IMG/VR virus record: IMGVR_UViG_3300032288_002599
Location: 1-35,469 of that record
Reading direction: 5' to 3' (one strand)
DNA from: a virus
Length of the DNA: 35,469 nucleotides
Both the position numbers and the translations under genes were made by a program. Positions 9,601 through 17,689 of this stretch are shown here, piece by piece (position 1 is the first letter of the stretch; each line of letters starts with the position of its first letter). The notes under the pieces are model-generated. The model did no database searches. It saw nothing but the letters and a program-made list of their open reading frames with translations, and had not been told where the DNA came from.

Positions 9601-11811
9601 ATGGCTAATACCGTATCAGTTTTAAACTTCACAAATACCTTTGGTGACCTTCTGGCCCAACAGAATATTATTGCAAAAGAATTAAACAATCTTGGTGCCA
9701 ATAATTACACAAAGGATAGTGGAACATTATATGTTAGTGGTATTGGTACAGGTTTATCTGTAACCAATACAGCAGCTTTTGGTGCAGCAGTTATTTCTAC
9801 AACATTATCGGTTGGCGGTGATTCAACTTTACTTGCAAACGTTTATTTAAATGCTCCTGGTTTTGCATTACAAGTTGCAAACAATGCAATCATACACAAA
9901 CAAATAATTACTGATAATATTACAGCAAATACATTAGTAAGGTCGTCAACTCTTAATATTACAGATATTGCACGAGTTAATAATTTAACATCAAACAATG
10001 TTGTTTTAACTTCAACATTAAACACTACTGGTTCAGCTTGGGTTAATAATTTAAAAGCCAATTCTGCTGTGACGGCTCCTTATGTTGTTGCAACGACACG
10101 AGGAGTTTTTGAGGATATCACTGCAAACAACCAAATAACAACAACATATTTAAATGTAACTACCAATGTTATTTCTGATTTAAATGTAACTACTGATGTT
10201 CGAGGCAGAGATTTCTTTGGTCGAGTTGGAACATTTGATAGTTTTGTTGTTGGATCAATGACCGTAGCTGGAAATTTTGTAGTTAGTGCACCAACCATTT
10301 ATTCCTCTAATACTTTTGTATTGAATGCTGGTGCCGGTGCAGGTCAAACAAGTACATTAGGTGTTGATCGGGGTATTAGTGGTGCAAATGCTTCATTCCG
10401 TTGGAATGAATCTTTAAAATATTGGGAAACACTTGATGTACAAAATGGCCAGCACTTTAGAGTGTTGACCAATATGCATTTAAGTAATTCAACAATGTTG
10501 AATGATTCTTTAAATGTGGCTACGTCAGCAGCTTTGTTTGATTTACAAACACAAGTACGAGCAAATACAAACACATTTACTTCAAACGTAAACACGTTAA
10601 CAACCAATTTGGCGGCCGCAAATAATTATTCTCACACATCATTCTCACGAGCCAACACATCAGCAAACGTATTTACTGGTACAACCGGTTCTTCAGCAAA
10701 TGCTACCAACGGAAGAATGACTTTAAGTAGTAATAATGGAGTTGTAATTTCGGCAACAGGAAATACACTATTCATAAACACTCCGCAAGAACTAACCACT
10801 CTTTCCAATCCTTCATTCAATAGTATTTTTAATTTAGGTAATCCTCTTTCTGTTGATAATGGTGGTATAGGTGCATCTGATAAAGTTCAAGGTTTAATTA
10901 ACTTATTACCATCTACTGTTGGTGTAGCAAATGGATCTGTATTGGCCGCTAACGCCAACACAATATATTGGACAACTCGTGGACCATTCTTTGCCAATAA
11001 CTTAACATTTACACCATTTGGTAGTATTACTCAGAATACCATTCAATTGGCCGTACAAGACCTTGAAACAAGAAAAGCAACTATTGCTAGTCCGACATTG
11101 ACAGGAACTCCTGCAGCACCAACTGCAACCACCAATACAAATACAACACAAATTGCAACTACTGCTTTTGTTAATTCATCAATAGATTCGGTACTAAATT
11201 CTACAACTACCAAAAATATTAGTATTTCTGGTAATTCTGGTACAGTTACCAATGGTGTATATACAAATGGTTCTTATACCAATCCATCATGGATTATTTC
11301 TTTAGCTTCAACAAAGATTACAGGTTCAATACCTGGAGCTAACATTAGTGGATCTATACCAGGAACTGCTGCTGGTTTAACGAATTATACAATCAATCAA
11401 AGCCTTGCAAACACATCGGATGTTCAATTTAGATCAATTGGTGTTGGTACTGCACCAGACACAGCAAATACAGGTTCAATTCGTGCAATCCACAATATCA
11501 CCGCCTACTATTCAGATGACAGATTAAAAACACGCTTAGGTTCTATTGAAAATGCTTTGGATAAAGTAATGTCCTTAACTGGTTTCTACCATGAAGCCAA
11601 TGAAACTGCTCAAGCATTAGGTTATACTCCTGTTCGTGAAGTTGGTGTTTCAGCTCAAGATGTCCAAAGAGTTATGCCTGAAGTTGTTGCACCGGCACCT
11701 ATTGATCCACAATATATGACAGTACGATATGAAAGAATGGTTCCTCTATTAATAGAGGCCATAAAAGAATTAAAAACTGAAGTGGATTTATTAAAATCCA
11801 AGAAAAACTAA
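9601..11811 (+). CDS. Tail fibre with C-terminal S74 intramolecular chaperone domain
   Basis: A 736-residue fibre. The C-terminal ~100 residues (from about 634) carry the peptidase S74 / intramolecular chaperone signature YYSDDRLKT, followed by 'VGVSAQDVQRVMPEVV' and a terminal helix. In this family the domain helps trimeric beta fibres fold and then cuts itself off. The Ser at residue 638 and the Lys five residues later (643) match the Ser-Lys pair described for endosialidase chaperones, so cleavage just before Ser638 is predicted. Upstream are many beta-strand repeats, a module near residues 255-280 (GISGANASFRWNESLKYWE) and the tail-fibre repeat 'LTGTPAAPTATTNTNTTQ' near 500. The N-terminus (NTVSVLNFTNTFGDLLAQQN) is probably the attachment end. 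It starts three bases after the preceding stop. Confidence 0.9.
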   Translation: MANTVSVLNFTNTFGDLLAQQNIIAKELNNLGANNYTKDSGTLYVSGIGTGLSVTNTAAFGAAVISTTLSVGGDSTLLANVYLNAPGFALQVANNAIIHKQIITDNITANTLVRSSTLNITDIARVNNLTSNNVVLTSTLNTTGSAWVNNLKANSAVTAPYVVATTRGVFEDITANNQITTTYLNVTTNVISDLNVTTDVRGRDFFGRVGTFDSFVVGSMTVAGNFVVSAPTIYSSNTFVLNAGAGAGQTSTLGVDRGISGANASFRWNESLKYWETLDVQNGQHFRVLTNMHLSNSTMLNDSLNVATSAALFDLQTQVRANTNTFTSNVNTLTTNLAAANNYSHTSFSRANTSANVFTGTTGSSANATNGRMTLSSNNGVVISATGNTLFINTPQELTTLSNPSFNSIFNLGNPLSVDNGGIGASDKVQGLINLLPSTVGVANGSVLAANANTIYWTTRGPFFANNLTFTPFGSITQNTIQLAVQDLETRKATIASPTLTGTPAAPTATTNTNTTQIATTAFVNSSIDSVLNSTTTKNISISGNSGTVTNGVYTNGSYTNPSWIISLASTKITGSIPGANISGSIPGTAAGLTNYTINQSLANTSDVQFRSIGVGTAPDTANTGSIRAIHNITAYYSDDRLKTRLGSIENALDKVMSLTGFYHEANETAQALGYTPVREVGVSAQDVQRVMPEVVAPAPIDPQYMTVRYERMVPLLIEAIKELKTEVDLLKSKKN

Positions 11812-11835
11812 AACTAAATACCAATAGGATAAAGA

Positions 11836-12177
11836 ATGCCAGCCGGTTATCAAGATTTATTTTTAGAACAAGGTACAACCTTCACAACGACTATCACTTT
11901 AGATGATGTTGATGGTGTGCCTTATGATTTGACTGGTATGGCGGCAAAAGGACAAATAAGAAGGTCTTATTATTCAGCTAATGCTACTGCTACTTTTATT
12001 GTGAATATTCCCACTCCGTCAGAAGGTGGTATTATTTTAAATCTAGCTGCAAACACAACAGCCAATATTGCAGCAGGTAGATATGTATATGATGTGGCAA
12101 TTAAAGATGCTGCTAACACTATTACTAGGGTTTTGGAGGGTACTGTTAGCGTTCTTCCACAAGTAACTAGGTTTTAA
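11836..12177 (+). CDS. Small Ig-like / baseplate-upper-protein-like structural protein
   Basis: A 113-residue all-beta protein. The pattern 'LEQGTTFTTTITLDDVDGVP', then DLTGMAAKGQIRRSYYS, and a late 'AGRYVYDVAIKD' is typical of small immunoglobulin-like domains of phage baseplates and fibres that open with 'QG-x-T/D-x-x' and a 'D-L-T-G-x-x-A-x-x-Q-I-R' strand. There is no signal peptide or enzyme motif. It begins 24 bases after the S74 fibre gene, with AGGAT upstream as a Shine-Dalgarno sequence and a weak late-promoter-like CTAAATA in the gap. Such proteins are probably virion components bound to the baseplate; the exact role is unknown. Confidence 0.7.
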   Translation: MPAGYQDLFLEQGTTFTTTITLDDVDGVPYDLTGMAAKGQIRRSYYSANATATFIVNIPTPSEGGIILNLAANTTANIAAGRYVYDVAIKDAANTITRVLEGTVSVLPQVTRF

Positions 12178-12179
12178 AG

Positions 12180-12404
12180 ATGCCAGGACAAACAATAGGC
12201 ACAGTCAATGTGCAAGTTAATACTCAGAAAACCAGTTCGGTCAGGTCAATTGCCTATGGTGGTAGAACATTAAAGAGTGCCACAGACCTGTCAATAACGG
12301 GTGCGGCTGATGGAGATGTTGTGGTATATGAAGCCGATACAAATTCATTTAGATTGGCTCCAGTTTCTGGTGCTGCAGCTAGTTTAGATGCTGGAGAGTT
12401 CTGA
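12180..12404 (+). CDS. Small structural protein ending in DAGEF
   Basis: A 74-residue protein with no family I can name. Most of it looks beta-rich (IGTVNVQVNTQ; SIAYGGRTLKSATDLSITGA). The segment 'GDVVVYEADTNSFRLAP' resembles the linker 'D-x-L-x-Y-D-x-x-x-x-x-W-x-P' of phage fibre N-termini, as in the gene at 18038 (NDVLIYDSAAPGGRRWIP). The last residues, LDAGEF, are a variant of the DGGxF C-terminus found in the next three long genes. The start is two bases after the previous stop, and the stop TGA overlaps the next start by one base (TGATG), so translation is probably coupled. A virion role is inferred from context. Confidence 0.65.
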   Translation: MPGQTIGTVNVQVNTQKTSSVRSIAYGGRTLKSATDLSITGAADGDVVVYEADTNSFRLAPVSGAAASLDAGEF

Positions 12405-12640
12405 TGGCCAATACAACCATACAGATACTCCGTTCATATGCAAATACAAGGCCATCCAATTTAGATGATGGTGAATTGGCATACTCCTTTGTATCCAATA
12501 CGTTTTTTATTGGTGACAGAGATGGTAAAATAATCACGGTTGGTGGTCTAACCACTACGGAAAATGCAGCAAATACAGTAGTTCTTAGGGATCAAAACGG
12601 TAATATTAATGTTGCAACCATAGACGGTGGAAATTTCTAA
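12404..12640 (+). CDS. Small fibre-anchor-like protein ending in DGGNF
   Basis: A 78-residue protein whose N-terminus (MANTTIQILRSYANTRPSNL, then DDGELAYSFVSNTFFIGD) is closely similar to the first 50 residues of the 595-residue fibre at 12686 and the 163-residue protein at 15188. This 'IxLxRS...P-x-x-L-x-x-G-E-L-A-Y-S' unit resembles the N-terminal module of many phage fibres and of the major tropism determinant fold. It is therefore an anchor module with almost no fibre body: after NVGG-like and TTENAANTVVLRDQNGN segments it ends in IDGGNF. It overlaps the previous stop by one base. It may be a stand-alone cap, an adaptor or a shortened fibre; which is unknown. Confidence 0.7.
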   Translation: MANTTIQILRSYANTRPSNLDDGELAYSFVSNTFFIGDRDGKIITVGGLTTTENAANTVVLRDQNGNINVATIDGGNF

Positions 12641-12643
12641 ATA
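12637..12643 (+). promoter_or_regulatory. Weak late-promoter-like CTAAATA element
   Basis: CTAAATA overlaps the stop codon of the 78-residue gene and lies 42 bases before the next start. It differs at one base from the ATAAATA core of T4-type late promoters. The same heptamer occurs in the gaps at 11814 and 30843. This is a weak call; composition alone could give it in AT-rich gaps. Confidence 0.25.
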
Positions 12644-12685
12644 GTAGTAGTGGAACAACTAGCCTAATAATAATAAGGAAAAAAA

Positions 12686-14473
12686 ATGGCAAATACAAAT
12701 ATTTTAATCAAACGTTCATCGAGCACAGGACGTCCAAGTTCGCTTGCTGCTGGTGAATTAGCCTACTCGTATCAATCAAACACATTATTCTTAGGTACTG
12801 CCGCAGGTAACGGTGCTATCAACGTTGGTGGTATATACTACACTCAAGCCATTGATAATGCCACTGCTGCTGCTACTCCCGATACACTAGTTAAACGAGA
12901 TGCCACAGGCAACGCTTCGTTTAATTTCATTACTGCCAACATTATTGGTACTATTCAAGGTACTGCAAATGCTGCAAATCAGTTACAAACCTCTAGAGAT
13001 TTTTCTATTTCCGGTAGTGACATTACTGCTAGTGCTGTAAGTTTTAATGGTACAGGTAACGTAACACTAAATGCTTCACTCAATGCTGTTCCTGGTTTAT
13101 CTGCTGGATCATACGGTTCTTCCACTGCAATTCCAGTTGTTACTGTTGCTGCTAACGGTCGTGTTATATCAATCTCAACAGAATCAATTTCGACAACATT
13201 TAACCTTGCTGGTGATTCTGGTACAACAAGTATTGATGGTGGCGAAACACTATACGTGGTTGGTGGTGCTGGTATCACTTCAGCAATTTCTGCAAACACA
13301 ATTACACTAGATGTTGACACAACTGTTGTTCGTTCCAATACAGCAATCACAAGTCAAACAATTGATGGTAACGTCACAATTTCTGGTAACTTAACAGTTC
13401 AAGGCACGCATACAACAGTTAACACATCCACATTGAATGTTGCCGATCCATTAATCATTTTAGCTTCAAATAATACCTCTGATGCAGTTGATATTGGTTT
13501 TGCAAGTCATTATACAGATGGTAGTAGTGTTGCAAGACATACTGGTATCTTCCGTGATGCTGGTACAAAAGAATACCACATATTTGATGGATACACTCCT
13601 GAATTAACTGGTAATAGCATTGATGTTGCTAATGCATCTTTCAACCATGCAAACGTTAATGTTGGTTTTATTAAATCCAATGGTATTAATTTAAATACAC
13701 ACATTCAAGGCCTTTATAACCTTGCCAATACAACATCTACAACAGCAAGTAATGCAAATGCTAACACCATTTACACACAAGGTGTAGACGCAACTCAAAA
13801 TACAAATATTACTCATGCTGATACAAAGGCACAAGCCGCTTTTGATAAGGCAAACAATGCTGTAGTAGCATCTACTGACTTTACTTTTGGTCAGATGGTG
13901 GTTGCAGATGGTACAGATTCACTAAAGAGCCTTGCTAACGCTTCTTACACATTAACCGGTTCTTTATCTGCTTCTAAAACAATCACATCACTCACAGTTG
14001 ATGCTTATGGTCGTGTAACTGCTGCCACTGGTGCTGATATTGCAATCGATACTTCTGCAATTACTTCTGGCACATTAGGTGTTGAAAGAGGCGGTACAGG
14101 TCAATCTTCATTTACAACAGGTGCAATTCTTGTTGGTAATGGTTCAGGTGGTTTACAGACTCTTGCTAACTCAACGTACACAGCAACTGGTACTGGTGCC
14201 GCCAACAATACAGTATCTTCGTTAAGTGTTGATGCTTATGGTCGTGTAACAGCTGCAACGTTCTCCGCAATCTCTGGTCTAACAGTTGGCCAAGGCGGTA
14301 CAGGTCGTTCAACATTTACCACAAACGGTATCATATATGGTAATTCTACAGATGGTCAACTAGTAACTGCTGCCGCAGGTACTTCTGATCAAACATGGAG
14401 TAATCAGATTCTCACCGTTACAAATGCTGGTGTTCCAGTTTGGTCTACTGCTTTGGATGGCGGTACATTCTAA
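12686..14473 (+). CDS. Tail fibre protein ending in DGGTF
   Basis: A 595-residue fibre. In order: an N-terminal anchor module (NILIKRSSSTGRPSSL, GELAYSYQSN; residues 1-50), beta repeats, a widely shared module at about 234-307 (GNLTVQGTHTTVNTS, DPLIILASNN, FRDAGTKEYHIFDGYTPEL), a coiled-coil unit (GVDATQNTNITHADTKAQAA) near 370-395, and two 'VERGGTGQSSFTTGAI' / 'VGQGGTGRSTFTTNGI' units in the last 130 residues, common in phage tail fibres. The C-terminus is LDGGTF. No S74 chaperone is present. The start is preceded by AAGGAAAAAAA. It is probably trimeric; the shared anchor suggests it docks at the same baseplate site as its paralogues, but this is inferred. Confidence 0.85.
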   Translation: MANTNILIKRSSSTGRPSSLAAGELAYSYQSNTLFLGTAAGNGAINVGGIYYTQAIDNATAAATPDTLVKRDATGNASFNFITANIIGTIQGTANAANQLQTSRDFSISGSDITASAVSFNGTGNVTLNASLNAVPGLSAGSYGSSTAIPVVTVAANGRVISISTESISTTFNLAGDSGTTSIDGGETLYVVGGAGITSAISANTITLDVDTTVVRSNTAITSQTIDGNVTISGNLTVQGTHTTVNTSTLNVADPLIILASNNTSDAVDIGFASHYTDGSSVARHTGIFRDAGTKEYHIFDGYTPELTGNSIDVANASFNHANVNVGFIKSNGINLNTHIQGLYNLANTTSTTASNANANTIYTQGVDATQNTNITHADTKAQAAFDKANNAVVASTDFTFGQMVVADGTDSLKSLANASYTLTGSLSASKTITSLTVDAYGRVTAATGADIAIDTSAITSGTLGVERGGTGQSSFTTGAILVGNGSGGLQTLANSTYTATGTGAANNTVSSLSVDAYGRVTAATFSAISGLTVGQGGTGRSTFTTNGIIYGNSTDGQLVTAAAGTSDQTWSNQILTVTNAGVPVWSTALDGGTF

Positions 14474-14505
14474 AGTAGTTTTATAATCTATATTATTTTT
14501 TATGT

Positions 14506-14523
14506 GGCCACCTTCGGGTGGCC
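14506..14523 (+). other. CUUCGG-loop intercistronic RNA hairpin
   Basis: GGCCACC (14506-14512), loop TTCG, GGTGGCC (14517-14523) form a perfect 7-bp, mostly G-C stem closed by C(UUCG)G, an exceptionally stable RNA tetraloop. It lies in the longest gene gap (14474-14543), 20 bases before the next start. No U run follows it (CAACAATTT), so it is a poor classical terminator in this orientation. CUUCGG hairpins are known from intercistronic regions of T4 transcripts. A role in mRNA end protection, partial termination or translation control is inferred. Confidence 0.85.
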
Positions 14524-14543
14524 CAACAATTTAGGAGTTTGAA

Positions 14544-15182
14544 ATGGGAAATGAAAAGTTTGTTAATTATTATATTGAAAATTTAATCGCCACAATGAAT
14601 GATTGTTTGATTCGAAACATATCATTACAAGTAAACGAAAGAATTAGTAAAGAAGCAATTGAGGATCAAGCTAAAGTAATTGAAGATTTAAAAGATACTA
14701 TTGGTTCTTTACAAAAAGAAAACCAATCTATACAAGATAATAAACAGGTCTCTGACCAAGAAAAATATCAAAATTTAGAAAATAGTATTAAAGAACATTT
14801 AGATAACATTAAAGGACTAAATGAACGAATTGCTGAAGCCGACAAACTTAAAAATGAATATGAAAATGTAAAGCATCAGGTTCAACACGTTGATACGTTC
14901 AGAAACGAACTAACAAAAACCCGTGAAGAATTTGATAGAAGTAAAAATGAATATGAAAATAAAATTAAACAATTATCCAATGAGTCAGAAACAAAGCTTA
15001 AAGAATTAACGGGTAATTATGAAAATAAAATTAAAGAATTAACTGATAAAATTGACTATTTACAATTAACTCCTGCCAAAAGAAAAAAGTTAGATGATGA
15101 TAAAGTGAGTGTAACACCGATAGAAAATACTCTTGAAGTGTTTACTAAATCCGATATAACAAAGGATGGCGGAAGTTTTTAA
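14544..15182 (+). CDS. Coiled-coil structural protein ending in DGGSF
   Basis: A 212-residue, highly charged protein. Residues 1-30 (NEKFVNYYIENLIATMNDCL) form a distinct N-terminal helix. From about residue 35 to 175 it is a nearly continuous heptad coiled coil rich in Lys, Glu, Asn and Leu, with 'YENKIKQLSNESETKLKEL' and 'YENKIKELTDKIDYLQL' as internal near-repeats. A basic stretch (PAKRKKLDDD) and the C-terminus TKDGGSF follow. Similar proteins starting 'E-F-V-N-x-Y-I-E' with a T-M-N-D motif occur in other T4-like marine phages; their function is not known to me. AGGAG at 14533-14537 is a good Shine-Dalgarno sequence. It is translated downstream of the CUUCGG hairpin. Its C-terminal motif links it to its fibre neighbours. 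Confidence 0.8.
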   Translation: MGNEKFVNYYIENLIATMNDCLIRNISLQVNERISKEAIEDQAKVIEDLKDTIGSLQKENQSIQDNKQVSDQEKYQNLENSIKEHLDNIKGLNERIAEADKLKNEYENVKHQVQHVDTFRNELTKTREEFDRSKNEYENKIKQLSNESETKLKELTGNYENKIKELTDKIDYLQLTPAKRKKLDDDKVSVTPIENTLEVFTKSDITKDGGSF

Positions 15183-15187
15183 GGTAA

Positions 15188-15679
15188 ATGGCAAATACAA
15201 CATTACAGTTAAAGAAATCAGGACAATCAGGTAACGTACCATCTTCACTATCTTTCGGTGAGTTGGCGTTAAACTATGCTGATGGTAGATTATACTACAA
15301 GCACGCTAACAATTCTATTGCTAGTATTTCTACTGGTTCTCCCACACAGTCATTTGCCACAATCAATGCTAATTCATCTTTAATATTAGCAACCTCCCCC
15401 ACAGATACTTTATCAATTATTCCTGGTAATAATATTACCATAACAACGGATACATTTGGTAAATCAATTATCATCAATTCAACAGCCGCAGGCGTTGGAG
15501 ATTCGATTGACGATTATGCTAGAACCAAAGCCAACTCAGCCAATGTTCTAGCACAAGCCGCTTTTGATAGAGCCAATAGTGGAACAGGAACTTATATAAT
15601 AACTGGTGCTCAATATGTGGATCATGGTTGGATACCTCAGACACCAGGTCCAATATTATTCGATTACGGAACACTATAA
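15188..15679 (+). CDS. Short fibre-like protein with anchor module
   Basis: A 163-residue protein. It starts with the anchor module (NTTLQLKKSGQSGNVPSSL, FGELALNYADGRLYYK) seen in the genes at 12404 and 12686. A beta-rich stretch follows, then one coiled-coil unit 'ANVLAQAAFDRANSG' near residues 117-133 and a short C-terminal segment (QYVDHGWIPQTPGPI) ending FDYGTL. That ending has the same length and some likeness to the DGGxF ends of the previous genes, but lacks the two glycines and the final Phe. It may be a short fibre or an adaptor. Its stop codon lies inside the late-promoter element at 15675. Confidence 0.7.
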   Translation: MANTTLQLKKSGQSGNVPSSLSFGELALNYADGRLYYKHANNSIASISTGSPTQSFATINANSSLILATSPTDTLSIIPGNNITITTDTFGKSIIINSTAAGVGDSIDDYARTKANSANVLAQAAFDRANSGTGTYIITGAQYVDHGWIPQTPGPILFDYGTL

Positions 15680-15682
15680 ATA
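15675..15682 (+). promoter_or_regulatory. T4-type late promoter TATAAATA
   Basis: An exact TATAAATA, the consensus late promoter of T4 and close to that of T4-like cyanophages (recognised by the phage sigma gp55 with the gp45 clamp in T4). It overlaps the stop of the preceding gene and leaves 23 bases before the ATG at 15706, enough for a short leader. Probably starts transcription of the beta-helix fibre and the genes after it. Confidence 0.65.
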
Positions 15683-15705
15683 ACACTATATAATTTGGAA
15701 AAAAT

Positions 15706-17685
15706 ATGGCAGCTAATAATTCTACTATAGTTCAGATTCGTAGAGGTACTACGGCACAAACAGCATCATTTACTGGTGCTTTGGCCGAAATTACGGTAGA
15801 TACGGATCAAAAAACAATTGTTGTTCATGATGGTGTAACACTCGGTGGTACACCACTTTCAACTAAAGCATTTACACAAGCTGCTTTTGATGCAGCCAAT
15901 TCAGCAACAGGTACAGTAGGTGCTTTAGCATATACTCATGCAAATGCAGCCTTTGATAAAGCCAATTCGGCAACCAACTTAGCACAAGCCGCTTTCAATG
16001 CAGCCAATACTGCAACTGGTACTGTAGGTGCTCTTGCATATGATAAAGCAAATGCAGCTTATGATTTTGCCAATACGATTGCTCTTGGTGCGGTTGCCAA
16101 TGTTTCATTAACACGTTCTAATACTGCCTCTGGTGCAATACCAGCAGTCAATACTTTAAAACCAGGTGAACCTTCTATCAATTTAAATGATGGAAGAATG
16201 TTTATTCAATTAAACAATGGTCAAATTATTGATATATCATCCACACCAACAGGTAATACGTGGTATGCATCAATGAATGGCAATGACAACTTTAAAGGTG
16301 ATACACCTAGTTCTGCAAAGAGAACGATTCGAGCAGCTGTAGCCGCCTCACAACCAGGTGATTCTGTTGTAGTTAGTTCAGGAACATATACAGAAATTAC
16401 ACCAATTATTATTCCACAAAATGTTCAAGTACAAGGTTCTGGTGAAAGAACTTGTGTTATTAAACCACAAACCACTTCTAATAATGTTTTCTATGTAAAC
16501 AATAATAGTTATGTTACTGGATTTAAATTTGTAGATTATACTGGCGCAGCAGTTTCTTTTCCAACACCAGCATTAGAAACAGGCACAGCACAAGCAGGTG
16601 GTGCAAACACAATTACATTAAATTCTGGTGCTTCCATTTATACCGATTACTATAAAAATATGGCTGTTTCGATTACGAGTGGTACAGGATCAGGACAATC
16701 AGCTAATATTATTTCTTATAATGGTACAACAAAAGTAGCTACTGTAGATGCCAACTGGTCAACACAACCAACCAGTTCTTCTGTATACTCATTAGAAATA
16801 CCACTTAGAAATTCTCCGGCAGCTGCCAACTCCAGATATACCACATACATTACTGGTAGTCCATACATCTATAATAGTTCTTCAATTACAACAACAGGAA
16901 CAGGCATTAGGATCGATGGAGATTTGGCGACAGGCAACAAGAGTATTATCTCTGCACAATTCACCCAAGTCAATTCTGGTGGTACAGGCATACACGTATT
17001 GAATGATGGTTACACTCAGTTGGTTTCCATTTATGGCATCTTCTGTGATACGGCATTCTTAGCTGAATCTGGTGGTACTGCTTCAATGGGTAACTGTAAC
17101 GTTAACTTTGGTAATAGAGGTTTAGTTGCCAATGGTAAAGGCAAGCTTGCCATGTCTGCAACTTTGGATGTAACAAGTGTTGAAGCCGCCTTTACGATGA
17201 ATCTAAATAGTGTTACAGCAAACAGCACTTTAGGTATTACAGCAACAATTCCATATGCAGGTTTAATTATGAAAATAGATGGTGACGATCCCGATAATTA
17301 TTATTCTGTTGTTGAAGCAACACCATTAAGTGGTGGCGTAACAACAGTATCATTTCAACAACAAATTTTGAATTCATTTAATAGTGGTACAACAGTTAGT
17401 TTTTATCAGCAAAGTCAATTGAGAGCATCAGCTCAAACGTTTGAATATGTTGGTGCTGGCACATCAATTAATGCATTGCCTAAATTAGGTGGTGTCGCTA
17501 ACGTGACTGCTCAAATTATTGGAATAGGTGAAGGCGCTGTGTTTGCTACTTCGACCGACCAAAGCGGTAACTTTGTTGTATCTGATTTAACAATTAATCA
17601 ATCAACATCCACAATTTCAGGAAGAACTTTTACAAAGAGTCTTTTTGCTGAACTGACTCCATACATACTTGCTCTAGAGGGTTAA
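15706..17685 (+). CDS. Tail fibre/tailspike-like protein with right-handed beta-helix
   Basis: A 659-residue protein. Residues 1-55 (STIVQIRRGTTAQTASFTGA, then VDTDQKTIVVHDGVTLGG) match the N-terminal domain type of the major tropism determinant, an attachment module. Residues about 57-123 are alanine-rich coiled-coil repeats (AQAAFDAANSATGTVGALAY and a near copy). From about 184, 'WYASMNGNDNFKGDTPSSA' and 'AAVAASQPGDSVVVSSGTY' open a pectate-lyase-like, DUF1565-type right-handed beta-helix running to about 470. It contains an inserted beta unit (297-365) that also occurs in the 2081-residue protein. The C-terminal part ends in a beta region. Such helices can bind or cleave surface polysaccharide, but I see no catalytic residues I can assign. 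It follows the TATAAATA promoter. Confidence 0.8.
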   Translation: MAANNSTIVQIRRGTTAQTASFTGALAEITVDTDQKTIVVHDGVTLGGTPLSTKAFTQAAFDAANSATGTVGALAYTHANAAFDKANSATNLAQAAFNAANTATGTVGALAYDKANAAYDFANTIALGAVANVSLTRSNTASGAIPAVNTLKPGEPSINLNDGRMFIQLNNGQIIDISSTPTGNTWYASMNGNDNFKGDTPSSAKRTIRAAVAASQPGDSVVVSSGTYTEITPIIIPQNVQVQGSGERTCVIKPQTTSNNVFYVNNNSYVTGFKFVDYTGAAVSFPTPALETGTAQAGGANTITLNSGASIYTDYYKNMAVSITSGTGSGQSANIISYNGTTKVATVDANWSTQPTSSSVYSLEIPLRNSPAAANSRYTTYITGSPYIYNSSSITTTGTGIRIDGDLATGNKSIISAQFTQVNSGGTGIHVLNDGYTQLVSIYGIFCDTAFLAESGGTASMGNCNVNFGNRGLVANGKGKLAMSATLDVTSVEAAFTMNLNSVTANSTLGITATIPYAGLIMKIDGDDPDNYYSVVEATPLSGGVTTVSFQQQILNSFNSGTTVSFYQQSQLRASAQTFEYVGAGTSINALPKLGGVANVTAQIIGIGEGAVFATSTDQSGNFVVSDLTINQSTSTISGRTFTKSLFAELTPYILALEG

Positions 17686-17689
17686 TAAA

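Noticed and set aside
11814-11820. CTAAATA in the gap before the gene at 11836
   Set aside because: Well placed (about 15 bases before the start) but off the late-promoter consensus; listed only as weak support for the similar elements at 12637 and 30843.
12979-13350. 123-codon open frame on the - strand inside the 595-residue fibre
   Set aside because: A shadow of the + strand fibre gene, which has clear family features and its own ribosome-binding site.
15706-17685. Possible diversity-generating retroelement, suggested by the tropism-determinant-like N-terminus
   Set aside because: No C-type lectin variable domain, template repeat or reverse transcriptase is visible in the window; the N-terminal module is common in ordinary fibres.
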